Source of the DNA: an uncultured Draconibacterium sp.
GTDB taxonomy: Bacteria > Bacteroidota > Bacteroidia > Bacteroidales > Prolixibacteraceae
NCBI RefSeq assembly: GCF_963676815.1
Contig: NZ_OY781365.1
Location: forward strand, 3,754,501-3,818,500
Reading direction: 5' to 3'
Length of the DNA stretch: 64,000 nt
Notes under the pieces: model-generated
The model's input: the letters and a program-made list of their open reading frames with translations, nothing else
What the model was told of the DNA's origin: nothing
Databases searched by the model: none
Part shown: positions 43,853-52,367 of the stretch, piece after piece
How positions within the stretch are numbered: position 1 is the first letter of the stretch
How the letters are laid out: each line of letters opens with the position of its first letter
Position numbers and translations under genes: made by a program

Positions 43853-45450
43853 CTCTCCAGATTTATTGTTTTTATATCATCGATGAAAAATTCAATATCT
43901 TTATAATTAAACTGACTCGGAAATTTATTCCCCTGTATAAAAACTGTTGGTGTTTCGGATATTTTTAATTTATCAAACAATTCTATATTTGTTCTGCTAG
44001 TCACCTCTGCAATATCAAATCCTCCTGGTAATTCCTCTTCATATAATGATTTTCTAAGATTTTTATCTGAGGAATACCACTTTGAAAGATATTCAAAAGT
44101 AGCTTCTGAACCGTCATTATAATAATGGTAGTACACGTGGTTTATTAGCTTTAAAAATGCCTCGTCGCTGTAAGTAGATAAAATCATATTTATTTTTACA
44201 TCGTTGCAGTTATCAACTAACATTCTTAATTCTTTAAATGCATCTGCACATGGGCTACAATACGGGCTTAAAAAGGCAGTAATGGTAACCGGAGCATTAG
44301 GGGGGCCTAATATTAAACTATCATTACTTTCCGGTATTTCAACATACCCATTTTGCTGTAATAAAAATTTAAATACTTCAGGATTTCGTTTAAAGCCAAG
44401 GAAAGAAAAATGTTCTTGTTTAAAATCAGCCGCTTTATGCAGATAAGATTTAAAAAACAACCAAATGGTTCCGGGAATTAACAAAAATGTTATCCAACGG
44501 ATTATATCTAGTACGACAAAAACTCCAATTTTCAAAAATGGTAACAAAATCACAAATTCTGCGATAAGTGCCAATTGTACAGTCAGGCAAAACGGACACC
44601 ATTTTTTTGCCTTAAAAGCTTGATAATAAATAGAAAATATAGGGTAGGGAAGCGCTAATAGACTTATAGTGGCAAGAAGCCAGAGGTTATCAGCACTTTT
44701 TGCTTCTAAAAGGAAAAGGATTGTTCCTGAAAAGTATATAAGCCCGGCATCGGCCCAATTGATCCATCCAAATAGCTGTGAGGCTTTAGATGTCAGTACA
44801 GTGTCACAATCCGTTTTAGAACTGAATGCACAAATTTTATCTGCCAGTGGTACGTGAACTTTAATTTCGTGTAATACAAGAAAAATAGAGGCTGTCAGTC
44901 CAATAACTTTGGTAAACAGTAGGCTATACAACAAGTAGTTCGGTTGTATATGTCTAGTTACGGAAAAAACAACATAAACACCCAAAGCAATCAACGTAAT
45001 TATTCCAATTGGAAGTAAGCTTCTGTTTAATATTTCATCCTGATGTTTTTTTCGATATTCCACTTCTCCTGAATCCTTTGTCCCTTCCAAGACGACGACA
45101 GCTCTGGAAAGTTTTTTTGAGAATTTTTCAAAATCTTCGCGAATAACTTTTTTGCCTGATTCTAAGTAGGATGCTTTGCCATTTTTAATTTCTAAAACAA
45201 AGACCAACATTCCTCCCGAAGTTTTCAAGTGAGCAATAAAGGGCATCTCCAAATTTTGTATTTCTTCCAATTCAAGATTTAATGCATAATGTTCAACTTT
45301 CCATTTAGTCAAAGCATCGCACACACTTTTTAAGGATGGATAATAAGGGTGAGATAATAGAAATTCTTTTACACTTGTTTTTGTAACTCTGATTTTATAA
45401 TACTCGATAGCTTGTTGTAATATAAATATTACGTTTTCTTCGTGTTGCAT
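43819..45450 (-). CDS. C39-like/vitamin K epoxide reductase/thioredoxin fusion protein
   Basis: Three parts are seen. The N-terminal ~135 residues resemble a C39 peptidase domain without the catalytic Cys (TKTSVKEFLLSHPYYPSLKSVCDAL). A five-helix VKOR domain follows with the Cys pair CAFSSKTDC and the quinone-linked CPFC (about residues 150-330). A periplasmic DsbA-like thioredoxin domain has YCSPC. The tail ends in CANCH. VKOR passes electrons to make or reshuffle disulfides. In this RiPP cluster it may handle precursor cysteines or help recognize the leader through the dead peptidase domain. Its start abuts the stop of the upstream glycosyltransferase gene (45451). Confidence 0.85.
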   Translation of the reverse strand: MQHEENVIFILQQAIEYYKIRVTKTSVKEFLLSHPYYPSLKSVCDALTKWKVEHYALNLELEEIQNLEMPFIAHLKTSGGMLVFVLEIKNGKASYLESGKKVIREDFEKFSKKLSRAVVVLEGTKDSGEVEYRKKHQDEILNRSLLPIGIITLIALGVYVVFSVTRHIQPNYLLYSLLFTKVIGLTASIFLVLHEIKVHVPLADKICAFSSKTDCDTVLTSKASQLFGWINWADAGLIYFSGTILFLLEAKSADNLWLLATISLLALPYPIFSIYYQAFKAKKWCPFCLTVQLALIAEFVILLPFLKIGVFVVLDIIRWITFLLIPGTIWLFFKSYLHKAADFKQEHFSFLGFKRNPEVFKFLLQQNGYVEIPESNDSLILGPPNAPVTITAFLSPYCSPCADAFKELRMLVDNCNDVKINMILSTYSDEAFLKLINHVYYHYYNDGSEATFEYLSKWYSSDKNLRKSLYEEELPGGFDIAEVTSRTNIELFDKLKISETPTVFIQGNKFPSQFNYKDIEFFIDDIKTINLERKRQEACANCH

Positions 45451-46629
45451 CTAGTTTTGCCTTTTATTAGTTAGTTTGATGTAATTTTCTGCCATAATCG
45501 ATGATGAAAACATACTTTCTGCTCTTATTTTTGCATTTCGTGAAAGTTTTATCCGAAGAGGTTTGTCATTAATCAGTTGGAATATGAAGTGTTCCAATTT
45601 TATAATGTGAGGTGCTATTCCAAAGAAATTAGTTTTATCTGGAATCATATCCACAAGTAAAGCGTTCTCGTTGTGAATTAAGATTTCTTTAAGGCCACCA
45701 ATATTTGACGCAACTATTGGTAATCCACAATGCATCATTTCTAGTGCAACATATCCGAAGGGCTCTTCTATTGAAGGAATTACGCCAACATTAGCAGTAG
45801 TATATAAAGAGATTACATCTTCAAAGGGAATATATCCAAGGTGCTTAACCTTATTTGGGAAATTGTCTGATAACATATCTAAAGTGCTATCTTTTCCATC
45901 GCCTGCTATCACTAAATAACAATTTGGCACAATCCTGATAAGGTTTTCCATCGCCTTACATAAATAAGAAAGTCCTTTAATAGGATCAATTCTTCCACTA
46001 AACACAATTATTTTATCCTTATTAGGAATATCATATTTTTCTCTGATATCTACTTTATTATTAACAGTGAAAGGACCTGATCCGTTGTAGATAATTTCAA
46101 CCTTTTTGCTATTTATGTCGTTTTTTAATAAATCTATTTTGCTTTGTTCACTAATGGCTATAATGTGATCAGTGTCTTTGTATGTTTGAGATTCTATATC
46201 GAAATTATTTGTTTCTGAAATTTTGTTGTTTAGAAAAAGATGTTGTGTGAAAATTAATTTGCCATTTAATATATTTTTAAGGCTTATTGCAATGAAATAC
46301 TGAAAAGTATAATTCATGTGAATTATATTTAGGCTTCTCTCGGGAATGTATTGTGAAACAATCCGTGATAGATTTTTTGCTAATTTTTCCTGATTGTTTT
46401 TTGTGTCAGTATTCTTCTTTTCATAAGGAAGAGGAATTTCTAAAATGGTAATTCCATTGCGTTTATATATGCCAAAAAATTTGGTTGTGACGGTTCCTAT
46501 TTCTAAAATATAAACGTTAATATTATCCTTTTTAGTTAATCCGATAGAAAGTTGTTTAATAAAAGTCCCAACCCCATAGCACGTACCCCGGTCTTTACTC
46601 TTTAATATTATCCAATTAATTTTTTGCAT
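45451..46629 (-). CDS. Family 4 glycosyltransferase (TIGR04157-like, RiPP-associated)
   Basis: A GT-B fold is seen. The N-terminal part (SKDRGTCYGVGTFIKQLSIGL) and C-terminal GT1/GT4 domain (VFSGRIDPIKGLSYLCKAME, YLVIAGDGKDS, and the donor-site motif PSIEEPFGYVALEMMHCGLPIVASNIGGLKE) are clear. The sequence fits the glycosyltransferase family known to accompany GG-Bacteroidales precursors (TIGR04157). It is contiguous with the VKOR gene. With the GT2 at 37056, two sugar transferases are available for one peptide. Sugar and acceptor are unknown. Confidence 0.85.
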   Translation of the reverse strand: MQKINWIILKSKDRGTCYGVGTFIKQLSIGLTKKDNINVYILEIGTVTTKFFGIYKRNGITILEIPLPYEKKNTDTKNNQEKLAKNLSRIVSQYIPERSLNIIHMNYTFQYFIAISLKNILNGKLIFTQHLFLNNKISETNNFDIESQTYKDTDHIIAISEQSKIDLLKNDINSKKVEIIYNGSGPFTVNNKVDIREKYDIPNKDKIIVFSGRIDPIKGLSYLCKAMENLIRIVPNCYLVIAGDGKDSTLDMLSDNFPNKVKHLGYIPFEDVISLYTTANVGVIPSIEEPFGYVALEMMHCGLPIVASNIGGLKEILIHNENALLVDMIPDKTNFFGIAPHIIKLEHFIFQLINDKPLRIKLSRNAKIRAESMFSSSIMAENYIKLTNKRQN

Positions 46630-46653
46630 GTTCGAATCTTACTAGTTGTGTCT

Positions 46654-47171
46654 TTAATAGGTTAGTGTAGAGATCATTATAGGGGCAGAGATACCGGTGG
46701 ATATCCCAATGTTATTGTTGTTCATGTGGCATAATTTGTTTATCCCATCTGGGATACATTCCAGTGATTGGCGGAGAATACTTCGGCAATAGTCAACTTC
46801 CTCTTTAAAAGAGTTGCTTCCTTTTAAACATTGCAGCTGTTCAAATAATATGATAATACCACTAATTCCTGTTTGTAAAGACATGTTTTTTTGGGGAAGT
46901 TCTGCCTGTAACCGTGTAATATCGACTAGTGATATTATTTTATTGATGTTTTCAATACTTGTAATTTTATTAATATTGAAAAAAACCTTTTTAAGCCGGT
47001 ATAATACAGTTAGGAGCAACAGCCTGTTTAACTGTGAGTTTGGTAAATTTGCTGGACTGAAGAGGGGTTCTATAAGTTGATAAATAATTTGTTCAACTTT
47101 ATTAATCATAATATTTTTCTCTAATGCTTCTGCCAAAAACCATAGAAGAATAGTATAATCCCAGTCTAGAC
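46654..47171 (-). CDS. LanC-like fragment, 5'-truncated by IS21
   Basis: About 170 residues start at LDWDYTILLWFLAEALEK and include SLQTGISGIIILFEQL and NIGISTGISAPIMIS, similar to the GLSGIG-type repeats of LanC cyclase toroids. The Zn-ligand motifs (WCYG and CHG) of LanC are absent, so it is either a fragment without the active site or a divergent relative. The open frame runs into the IS21 end (to 47259), but only the part to about 47171 is cluster sequence. The gap to the glycosyltransferase gene is 24 bases. Confidence 0.45.
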
Positions 47172-47308
47172 TGGAAACGCCAGTCAAATTGACCACCCCA
47201 GGCCAATTTAAATTGACCATCGACGCCGGAGCAAATTGACCACCGACCATTTTCAACAAAAAAGAGAACGTTTTTCTTCTGTCAGATTACAACAAATTTA
47301 CTGTTTTT

Positions 47309-48046
47309 TTATTCACTATAAATGTTTCGTTTTTTTCTCATCGATTCCCCCATCAGCTCAATCCTGTGCGATTGATGGATCAACCGGTCAAGTATGGCAT
47401 CGGCAATCGTTTTTTCCCCGATTATTTCATACCACTTACTAACGGGCAGTTGTGATGTAACAATCATTGAGCCACTATTGTGCCTGTCTTCAATTAACTC
47501 TAACAGAGCTATCCGGTTTTGGCTATCTAAGGGTTGCAGACCAAAATCATCGAGTATTATTAACTGATGCCTGGCCATTTTTGCAAGTTCTTTAAGATAA
47601 GATCCATCGGCTTTTGCCATTTTTAGTTTAGAAAACAGTTTTGTTGTATTAAAGTACAAAACCCTGTATCCCTCAATACAGGCCTGATACCCTAAGGCTG
47701 TCGCAATATAACTTTTGCCGGCACCGGTGCTGCCCGATATTAATACATTCTCGTTTTTATTAATAAAATCGCATTCAGCCAGTCTTAACAGTTTTGTCCG
47801 ATCGATATTTCTTGCATGTTCGTACACCACGTTTTCAATGGTTGCTTTATAGTGGAACCTTGCATTTTTTATCAATCGCTCTATCTTTCGGTTGTTGCGA
47901 TCGTCCCACTCGGCATCTGTTATCATCGATACAAACTGGTCGATGGTGTAATCATCGGTTTTACCCGTTTCGATAGCTGTTTTAAAAGCCCCATGCATAC
48001 CATGGAGCTTCATCTGTTTCATTCGTGTTAATGTTACTTCGTTCAT
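47309..48046 (-). CDS. istB: IS21 helper ATPase IstB
   Basis: The 245-residue AAA+ ATPase helps IstA and selects targets. Seen are an N-terminal DUF-like helical part (MKLHGMHGAFKTAI), Walker A as SGSTGAGKSYIATALG, Walker B as LIILDDFG, and GSMIVTSQLPVSKWYEIIGE with IADAILDRLIHQSHRIEL. Length and motifs are typical. It follows istA by 14 bases in the same direction, as in all IS21 elements. Confidence 0.95.
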   Translation of the reverse strand: MNEVTLTRMKQMKLHGMHGAFKTAIETGKTDDYTIDQFVSMITDAEWDDRNNRKIERLIKNARFHYKATIENVVYEHARNIDRTKLLRLAECDFINKNENVLISGSTGAGKSYIATALGYQACIEGYRVLYFNTTKLFSKLKMAKADGSYLKELAKMARHQLIILDDFGLQPLDSQNRIALLELIEDRHNSGSMIVTSQLPVSKWYEIIGEKTIADAILDRLIHQSHRIELMGESMRKKRNIYSE

Positions 48047-48060
48047 TGTTTTTTACTTTA

Positions 48061-49608
48061 TCAGTTGTAATATTTTCCTCCCCTTATATTGTTATGAAAA
48101 GGAAGTTCAGGTTCGTCCGGTGTTTCATCGTCAAGTTTATCCAACCCTTTTTCCAGTATCTTTTGTATGATTTTGTAGTTGTAAACCTGATGTTCCAATG
48201 CACGTTTACACGCATTGGCAAGCCTTTCTTCTCCCACCTTTTTAGCAAAAGCCAATACGCCCATACAGCTTTTATAGGATTGTTCAGGGTGTTGTTTTCT
48301 TTCCAGCACATTGATTATAAATTCCTTTACACTTTCGTCAATTGAAGCTGCCCAGTTGATAAAACGCTGCGGTGTCCAGTCGGTAACAAACTGGTGTGTT
48401 GTTGCCAGGTGGTCTTTGTTTGTGGTGTAGAAGTATTTACGTCCATCTCTTTTGTGCAAAGCTATGCGGTTGTATTTATGGTATATTTCAACGGTTTTTG
48501 ATGTAAACACCAGCTTTACCTTCTTCTTTAAATATTGGCAGGGAACACTGTAATAATGCTTGTCTTTGCTTAACAGCACGTGCCCGTTCATGGCTACGGT
48601 GGCTATTGCTATTTCTTTAATCTCGTATTTTTCTACAGGCAATGCGGTAAGCTTGTCTTTTTCGTCTTCAACGAATAATTGATACCGGGACGTTGGCCTG
48701 CCAGTCAGCTTTTTGTTGTTGTGTTTATCCAGCTCGTCCCAAATGGCATTATTTAGCTCGTCTAAACTATAAAAGCTTTTGCCGCGCAAGGCCGGATATA
48801 TTCTTTGGTACAGTATCTTAACTGCCCCTTCTGCCAGAGACTTGTCCCGGGGACGGTAAGCCCGGGCCGGAAGAACTGTTGTGCCATAGTGTTCGGCAAA
48901 GTCCATAAACGTTTCGTTAATGGTAGGTTCAAACCGGCTGCTTTTGGTTACGGCAGACTTTAGGTTATCAGGGACAATAGCTGCAGGAACTCCCCCGTAA
49001 AAGTGCAGTGCATTTTCAACCGAAGCAACAAAGTCTTCTTTTTGTTGGCTCGGTGAGGCTTCTGCATAGGTGTATTGACTGGCCCCCAGTATGGCAACAA
49101 AAAACTGTACCTCTTCAATCTCGCCTGTTTCTTTATTGATAACTTCAAGGGTTTTGCCAGCGTAGTCAATAAACATCTTATCGCCTGCTTTATGCTCCAT
49201 ATGCATTACCGGGTTAACCTTTTTACTCCAACGCAGGTAGTGGGCTTTAAACTGGCTTAGTTTTAGCCCATCGGGATGTTTTGCATAATATTCTTCCCAC
49301 ATCAGCTGTTTGGTAACGCCGGTCTTTTTTAGTTCGCGCTCCATGTAGGGAAAGAAGTTATAAACCTTTTTTAGCTTGGGGGAAAGAACATCTTCGGTAT
49401 CCCTGCTAAAGATCTTTTCCAGCTCGGAATCACTCTTTTTATCAATATCATCAATTGTAAGGTTTAATACCTTGTATAGAGCGATATACTTCTTAACGGT
49501 GTTACGTGAGAGGCCCAGGTACCTACTGATAAATTGTTTTGCTTTTCCCTGGTGGTGCAACTGAATGACTTTTCTTACTTTACTCATGTCGATTAATTTA
49601 TTAGCCAT
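48061..49608 (-). CDS. istA: IS21 transposase IstA
   Basis: The 515-residue protein has an N-terminal HTH (VIQLHHQGKAKQFISRYLGLSRNTVKKYI) and a DDE core. Visible catalytic segments are KMFIDYAGKTLEV (Asp), AAIVPDNLKSAV (Asp) and RDKSLAEGAVKI (Glu). The C-terminal beta-barrel follows (LSKDKHYYSVPCQYLKKKVKLVF). It looks intact, so the element may be active. The gene starts just inside the right-hand repeat array. Confidence 0.95.
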   Translation of the reverse strand: MANKLIDMSKVRKVIQLHHQGKAKQFISRYLGLSRNTVKKYIALYKVLNLTIDDIDKKSDSELEKIFSRDTEDVLSPKLKKVYNFFPYMERELKKTGVTKQLMWEEYYAKHPDGLKLSQFKAHYLRWSKKVNPVMHMEHKAGDKMFIDYAGKTLEVINKETGEIEEVQFFVAILGASQYTYAEASPSQQKEDFVASVENALHFYGGVPAAIVPDNLKSAVTKSSRFEPTINETFMDFAEHYGTTVLPARAYRPRDKSLAEGAVKILYQRIYPALRGKSFYSLDELNNAIWDELDKHNNKKLTGRPTSRYQLFVEDEKDKLTALPVEKYEIKEIAIATVAMNGHVLLSKDKHYYSVPCQYLKKKVKLVFTSKTVEIYHKYNRIALHKRDGRKYFYTTNKDHLATTHQFVTDWTPQRFINWAASIDESVKEFIINVLERKQHPEQSYKSCMGVLAFAKKVGEERLANACKRALEHQVYNYKIIQKILEKGLDKLDDETPDEPELPFHNNIRGGKYYN

Positions 49609-49772
49609 GTTTTCATATTAATTTGTTTAAATCAGTATGAAATTATGGCTTCGACAGAAGTAAAATCAATCTCTTTTGATGGGTGGTCACTTTAGTCCGG
49701 CGCAGGTGGTCACTTTGCTCCGGCACGGGGTGGTCAGTTTAAACTGGCGAGGGTGGTCATTTTATTCCGGCC

Positions 49773-50972
49773 TTGGGTGGTCACTTTGACCGTTTTTTCC
49801 AGCAATGGTGGGGAACTTTGTATAAGGACTTTATAATCACCGGAATTGATGGTGTATGGAACGACATGAACGAACCTGCGGTGTTCAATGGCCGCGGGGG
49901 AACTATGCCGGAAGATAACTTTCATCGTGGTGGTGGTAAGTTACCTGCCGGACCCCATTTGCGGTATCATAATGTTTATGGATTGTTGATGGTAAAAGCT
50001 TCCCGAGATGGTATTATGAACGTAAATTCGGAGAAGAGACCATTTGTTTTGTCGCGGGCAAATTTTCTGGGAGGGCAAAAATATGCCGCTACATGGACAG
50101 GTGATAATGCATCAACCTGGGAGCATTTTAAAATGGCAACTCCTATGGTGTTGAATTTAGGTTTGTCTGGTCAGCCTTTTTCAGGTCCTGATTTAGGTGG
50201 TTATGGAGGTTCGCCTGATGCAGATTTGTTTGCTAACTGGATTGCTGTTGGGGCATTTTATCCTTTCTGCAGAAGCCATTCTGAAAAAGGCACTAACGAT
50301 CAGGAACCATGGGCATTTGGCAAAGAAGTTGAAAATGTTTCACGAACTGCCTTACAACGTCGCTATCGTCTACTTCCATATTTGTACACTTTGTTTCATG
50401 AGGCTGCACAAACCGGATTGCCAGTTATGCGACCCGTATTTTTTGCTGATGTAACTGACAAATCCCTGAGAAAAGAAGATGAGGCTTTTATGTGGGGCAA
50501 CGATTTGCTAATTGTACCGCAATGGTCAGAAGATCCTCAATTACCGGAAGGTATTTGGAATGATATTTCGCTGTTAGGTAATGACGTGGAGAATGATGGT
50601 TATCAGCCGAATCTGAAACAAAGGGGCGGATCGATTATTCCAGTTGGCTCTGTAATTCAGTCAACAGAAGAATTTAAGACCGATTCGTTGACTTTGCTGG
50701 TCTGTTTGGATGAGAACAACTCAGCTACAGGAACTTTATATGTCGATAAAGGTGAAGGATTTGATTACCGGGATGGTGAATTTGAAGTGGATATATTCAA
50801 GGCAGAGAAAACCGGAGAAAATACGATTACGGTTAAATGTGAAGTGGAAGGTAAGAAGCAAACGAAAAAACAAAGATTCTACCAAATAGGCTTGGTTACC
50901 AACTCGGGCGTTAATTATTCAGACTGGCAAAACAATAATACTGTTATTATAAGCACCAAAGGCAGTTTATAA
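49773..50972 (+). CDS. GH31 alpha-glucosidase, 5'-truncated by IS21
   Basis: The C-terminal half of a GH31 enzyme remains. FQQWWGTLYKDFIITGIDGVWNDMNEPAVF holds the nucleophile Asp in WNDMNEP, ATWTGDNASTWEHF the acid/base Asp, and RSHSEKGTNDQEPWAFG is family-typical. A distal beta-sandwich region (DNNSATGTLYVDKGEGFDYRDGEF) ends it. GH31 proteins are usually 650-800 residues; the N-terminal half is missing. The true gene sequence starts at about 49802; the ATG at 49773 lies in the IS21 end. A TIM barrel cut this way is unlikely to be active. Confidence 0.85.
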   Translation: MGGHFDRFFQQWWGTLYKDFIITGIDGVWNDMNEPAVFNGRGGTMPEDNFHRGGGKLPAGPHLRYHNVYGLLMVKASRDGIMNVNSEKRPFVLSRANFLGGQKYAATWTGDNASTWEHFKMATPMVLNLGLSGQPFSGPDLGGYGGSPDADLFANWIAVGAFYPFCRSHSEKGTNDQEPWAFGKEVENVSRTALQRRYRLLPYLYTLFHEAAQTGLPVMRPVFFADVTDKSLRKEDEAFMWGNDLLIVPQWSEDPQLPEGIWNDISLLGNDVENDGYQPNLKQRGGSIIPVGSVIQSTEEFKTDSLTLLVCLDENNSATGTLYVDKGEGFDYRDGEFEVDIFKAEKTGENTITVKCEVEGKKQTKKQRFYQIGLVTNSGVNYSDWQNNNTVIISTKGSL

Positions 50973-51002
50973 TAGGTGCGATTTTTTTAAGATGTTATTA
51001 GT

Positions 51003-51070
51003 AAAAAGGCGGCTTTTAATATTGTCAGAGGGCATTATTAAAAAAAGAATAATCCTCGGCCGCCTTTTTT
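51003..51070 (+). terminator. Terminator after the GH31 fragment
   Basis: AAAAAGGCGGC (51003-51013) pairs with GCCGCCTTTTT (51059-51069) across a 45-base loop, with a T run. It begins 30 bases after the GH31 stop. Confidence 0.75.
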
Positions 51071-51713
51071 ATATGTAGATAAAGTTATCATTCGCCTCTT
51101 CTCTTATACAGATCAGTTATTTTTGGGGAAGTGTATAGCGCAGAAAATTTGGCATTTAATGCAGTTTATTTAATGTCGAATAGCTTTGTTTGAACGGTAT
51201 TATACAATATACCAGGATTAGACCTTATGTATGATACCAGTTTTAATATTGCCTTGTTTCACAATGGAATAAAAACTTTTCAGAATTCCGTTCCTCATAA
51301 TCAGTGAAGAAATAATGTATCTGACACGAACCGACTAGTTTCCTGTATTAGGTCTTATACCCTAGTGGCGATTAGAACTACGCTGGTATATTAAGGAAGT
51401 AAATAGGTCTTTTTCGTTGTAGACATTTTTATTTATATTATGTTCTATTAAAAAGGTGCAAACAAAAGATAGCTTAAAATTTCTGTAAAAACCTCTTGCT
51501 CTAATTTCTTAATTTTATTGGTAGCTGGATAGGATTGTAATCTGCACTATTATAAATGTTTGTGTGGGTTTGTCTTGTTTGTTTAATTAGGTAAATTCTT
51601 AATTTTAGAAGCTAGCTTAGAGTCCTAATGAATTTTTTTAAAACTTTTTTTTGATTTTGGATGGTACAATTAGATAACTCTTACATTTATAAGTCAAACT
51701 AAATTATTAGAAC
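51071..51713. other. Long gene-free leader of the PUL regulator genes
   Basis: Apart from probable promoter sequence for the sigma-factor gene I see no gene or RNA in these ~640 AT-rich bases. Confidence 0.45.
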
Positions 51714-52322
51714 TTGGCTAAAACAGAAAGTGATATCCGTGTATGGCAAAATTTTAGGAAAGGACACAAAGTAGCTTTTCAAAAGATTTACTTCGATCAT
51801 TATCGATTCTTATACAATTATTGCCGTAAGTTTACCTCTGATACTTCTCTTGTTGAAGACCTGATACAAGATTTATTTGTAAATATTTTGGTTCGGAAAG
51901 ATCGGTTAAGCGATACCGATAATATACGTCTATATTTACTTTGTTCCATTCGCAGGAGGCTATTTAAAGCCTTAAACGAAAAAGTACATAAAGTAACCGA
52001 TTTGTTCGATCCACTAAATCCCGACTTTAGTTTCGACGAAGGTATAGAACCTGCTTTTGGCGAAAATGAAGATGAGAATAAAACGCTAAAAGTGCTATTC
52101 AAATCGGTGAATACACTCGGAGCTCGCCAAAAGGAAATTATTTACATGAAATATTTTTCAGGCTTAAATAATAAGGAGATTGCTGAAGTACTAGGGTTAT
52201 CATATCAAACAGTGCGAAATACCTTGTGTAACGCGCTAAAAAATATCCGAAAAGATTTTGATAATGAGCAGCCAAAAGGAAAAATGGTAGTGTTGTTACA
52301 TTTATTTCGGAAAATGGAATAG
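51714..52322 (+). CDS. ECF sigma factor (FecI-like)
   Basis: A sigma-70 family ECF protein of 202 residues. Region 2 is FQKIYFDHYRFLYNYCRKFTSDTSLVEDLIQDLFVNI, and region 4 is LGARQKEIIYMKYFSGLNNKEIAEVLGLSYQTVRNTLCNALK. The only suitable start is TTG at 51714; no in-frame ATG precedes the conserved part. It is followed by a FecR gene (45 bases) and a SusC with an STN domain. This is the usual cell-surface signalling set in which this sigma factor drives the SusCD genes when the glycan is bound. Confidence 0.9.
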   Translation: MAKTESDIRVWQNFRKGHKVAFQKIYFDHYRFLYNYCRKFTSDTSLVEDLIQDLFVNILVRKDRLSDTDNIRLYLLCSIRRRLFKALNEKVHKVTDLFDPLNPDFSFDEGIEPAFGENEDENKTLKVLFKSVNTLGARQKEIIYMKYFSGLNNKEIAEVLGLSYQTVRNTLCNALKNIRKDFDNEQPKGKMVVLLHLFRKME

Positions 52323-52367
52323 TACATATATAGAGATTTATCATTCTTCAGATAAAGAAAGATTTTA

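Larger units (their letters stand above)
47172..49801 (-). mobile_element. IS21-family insertion sequence
   Basis: About 2.63 kb with istA and istB. Both ends begin TGGAAA...GTCAAA-TGACCACC in inverted orientation. Five subterminal GGTGGTCA-type repeats (from about 49682, spaced 23-24 bases) lie at the right and three inverted ones (47191, 47215, 47238) at the left, as IstA-binding arrays. Flanking bases (TCTAGAC and GCAATGG) do not match, so no target duplication is seen. Confidence 0.9.

Noticed and set aside
46654..47259. Full 201-codon frame as an intact gene
   Set aside because: The first ~29 codons are encoded by the IS21 terminal repeat, so the frame is an artificial extension of a truncated LanC-like gene.
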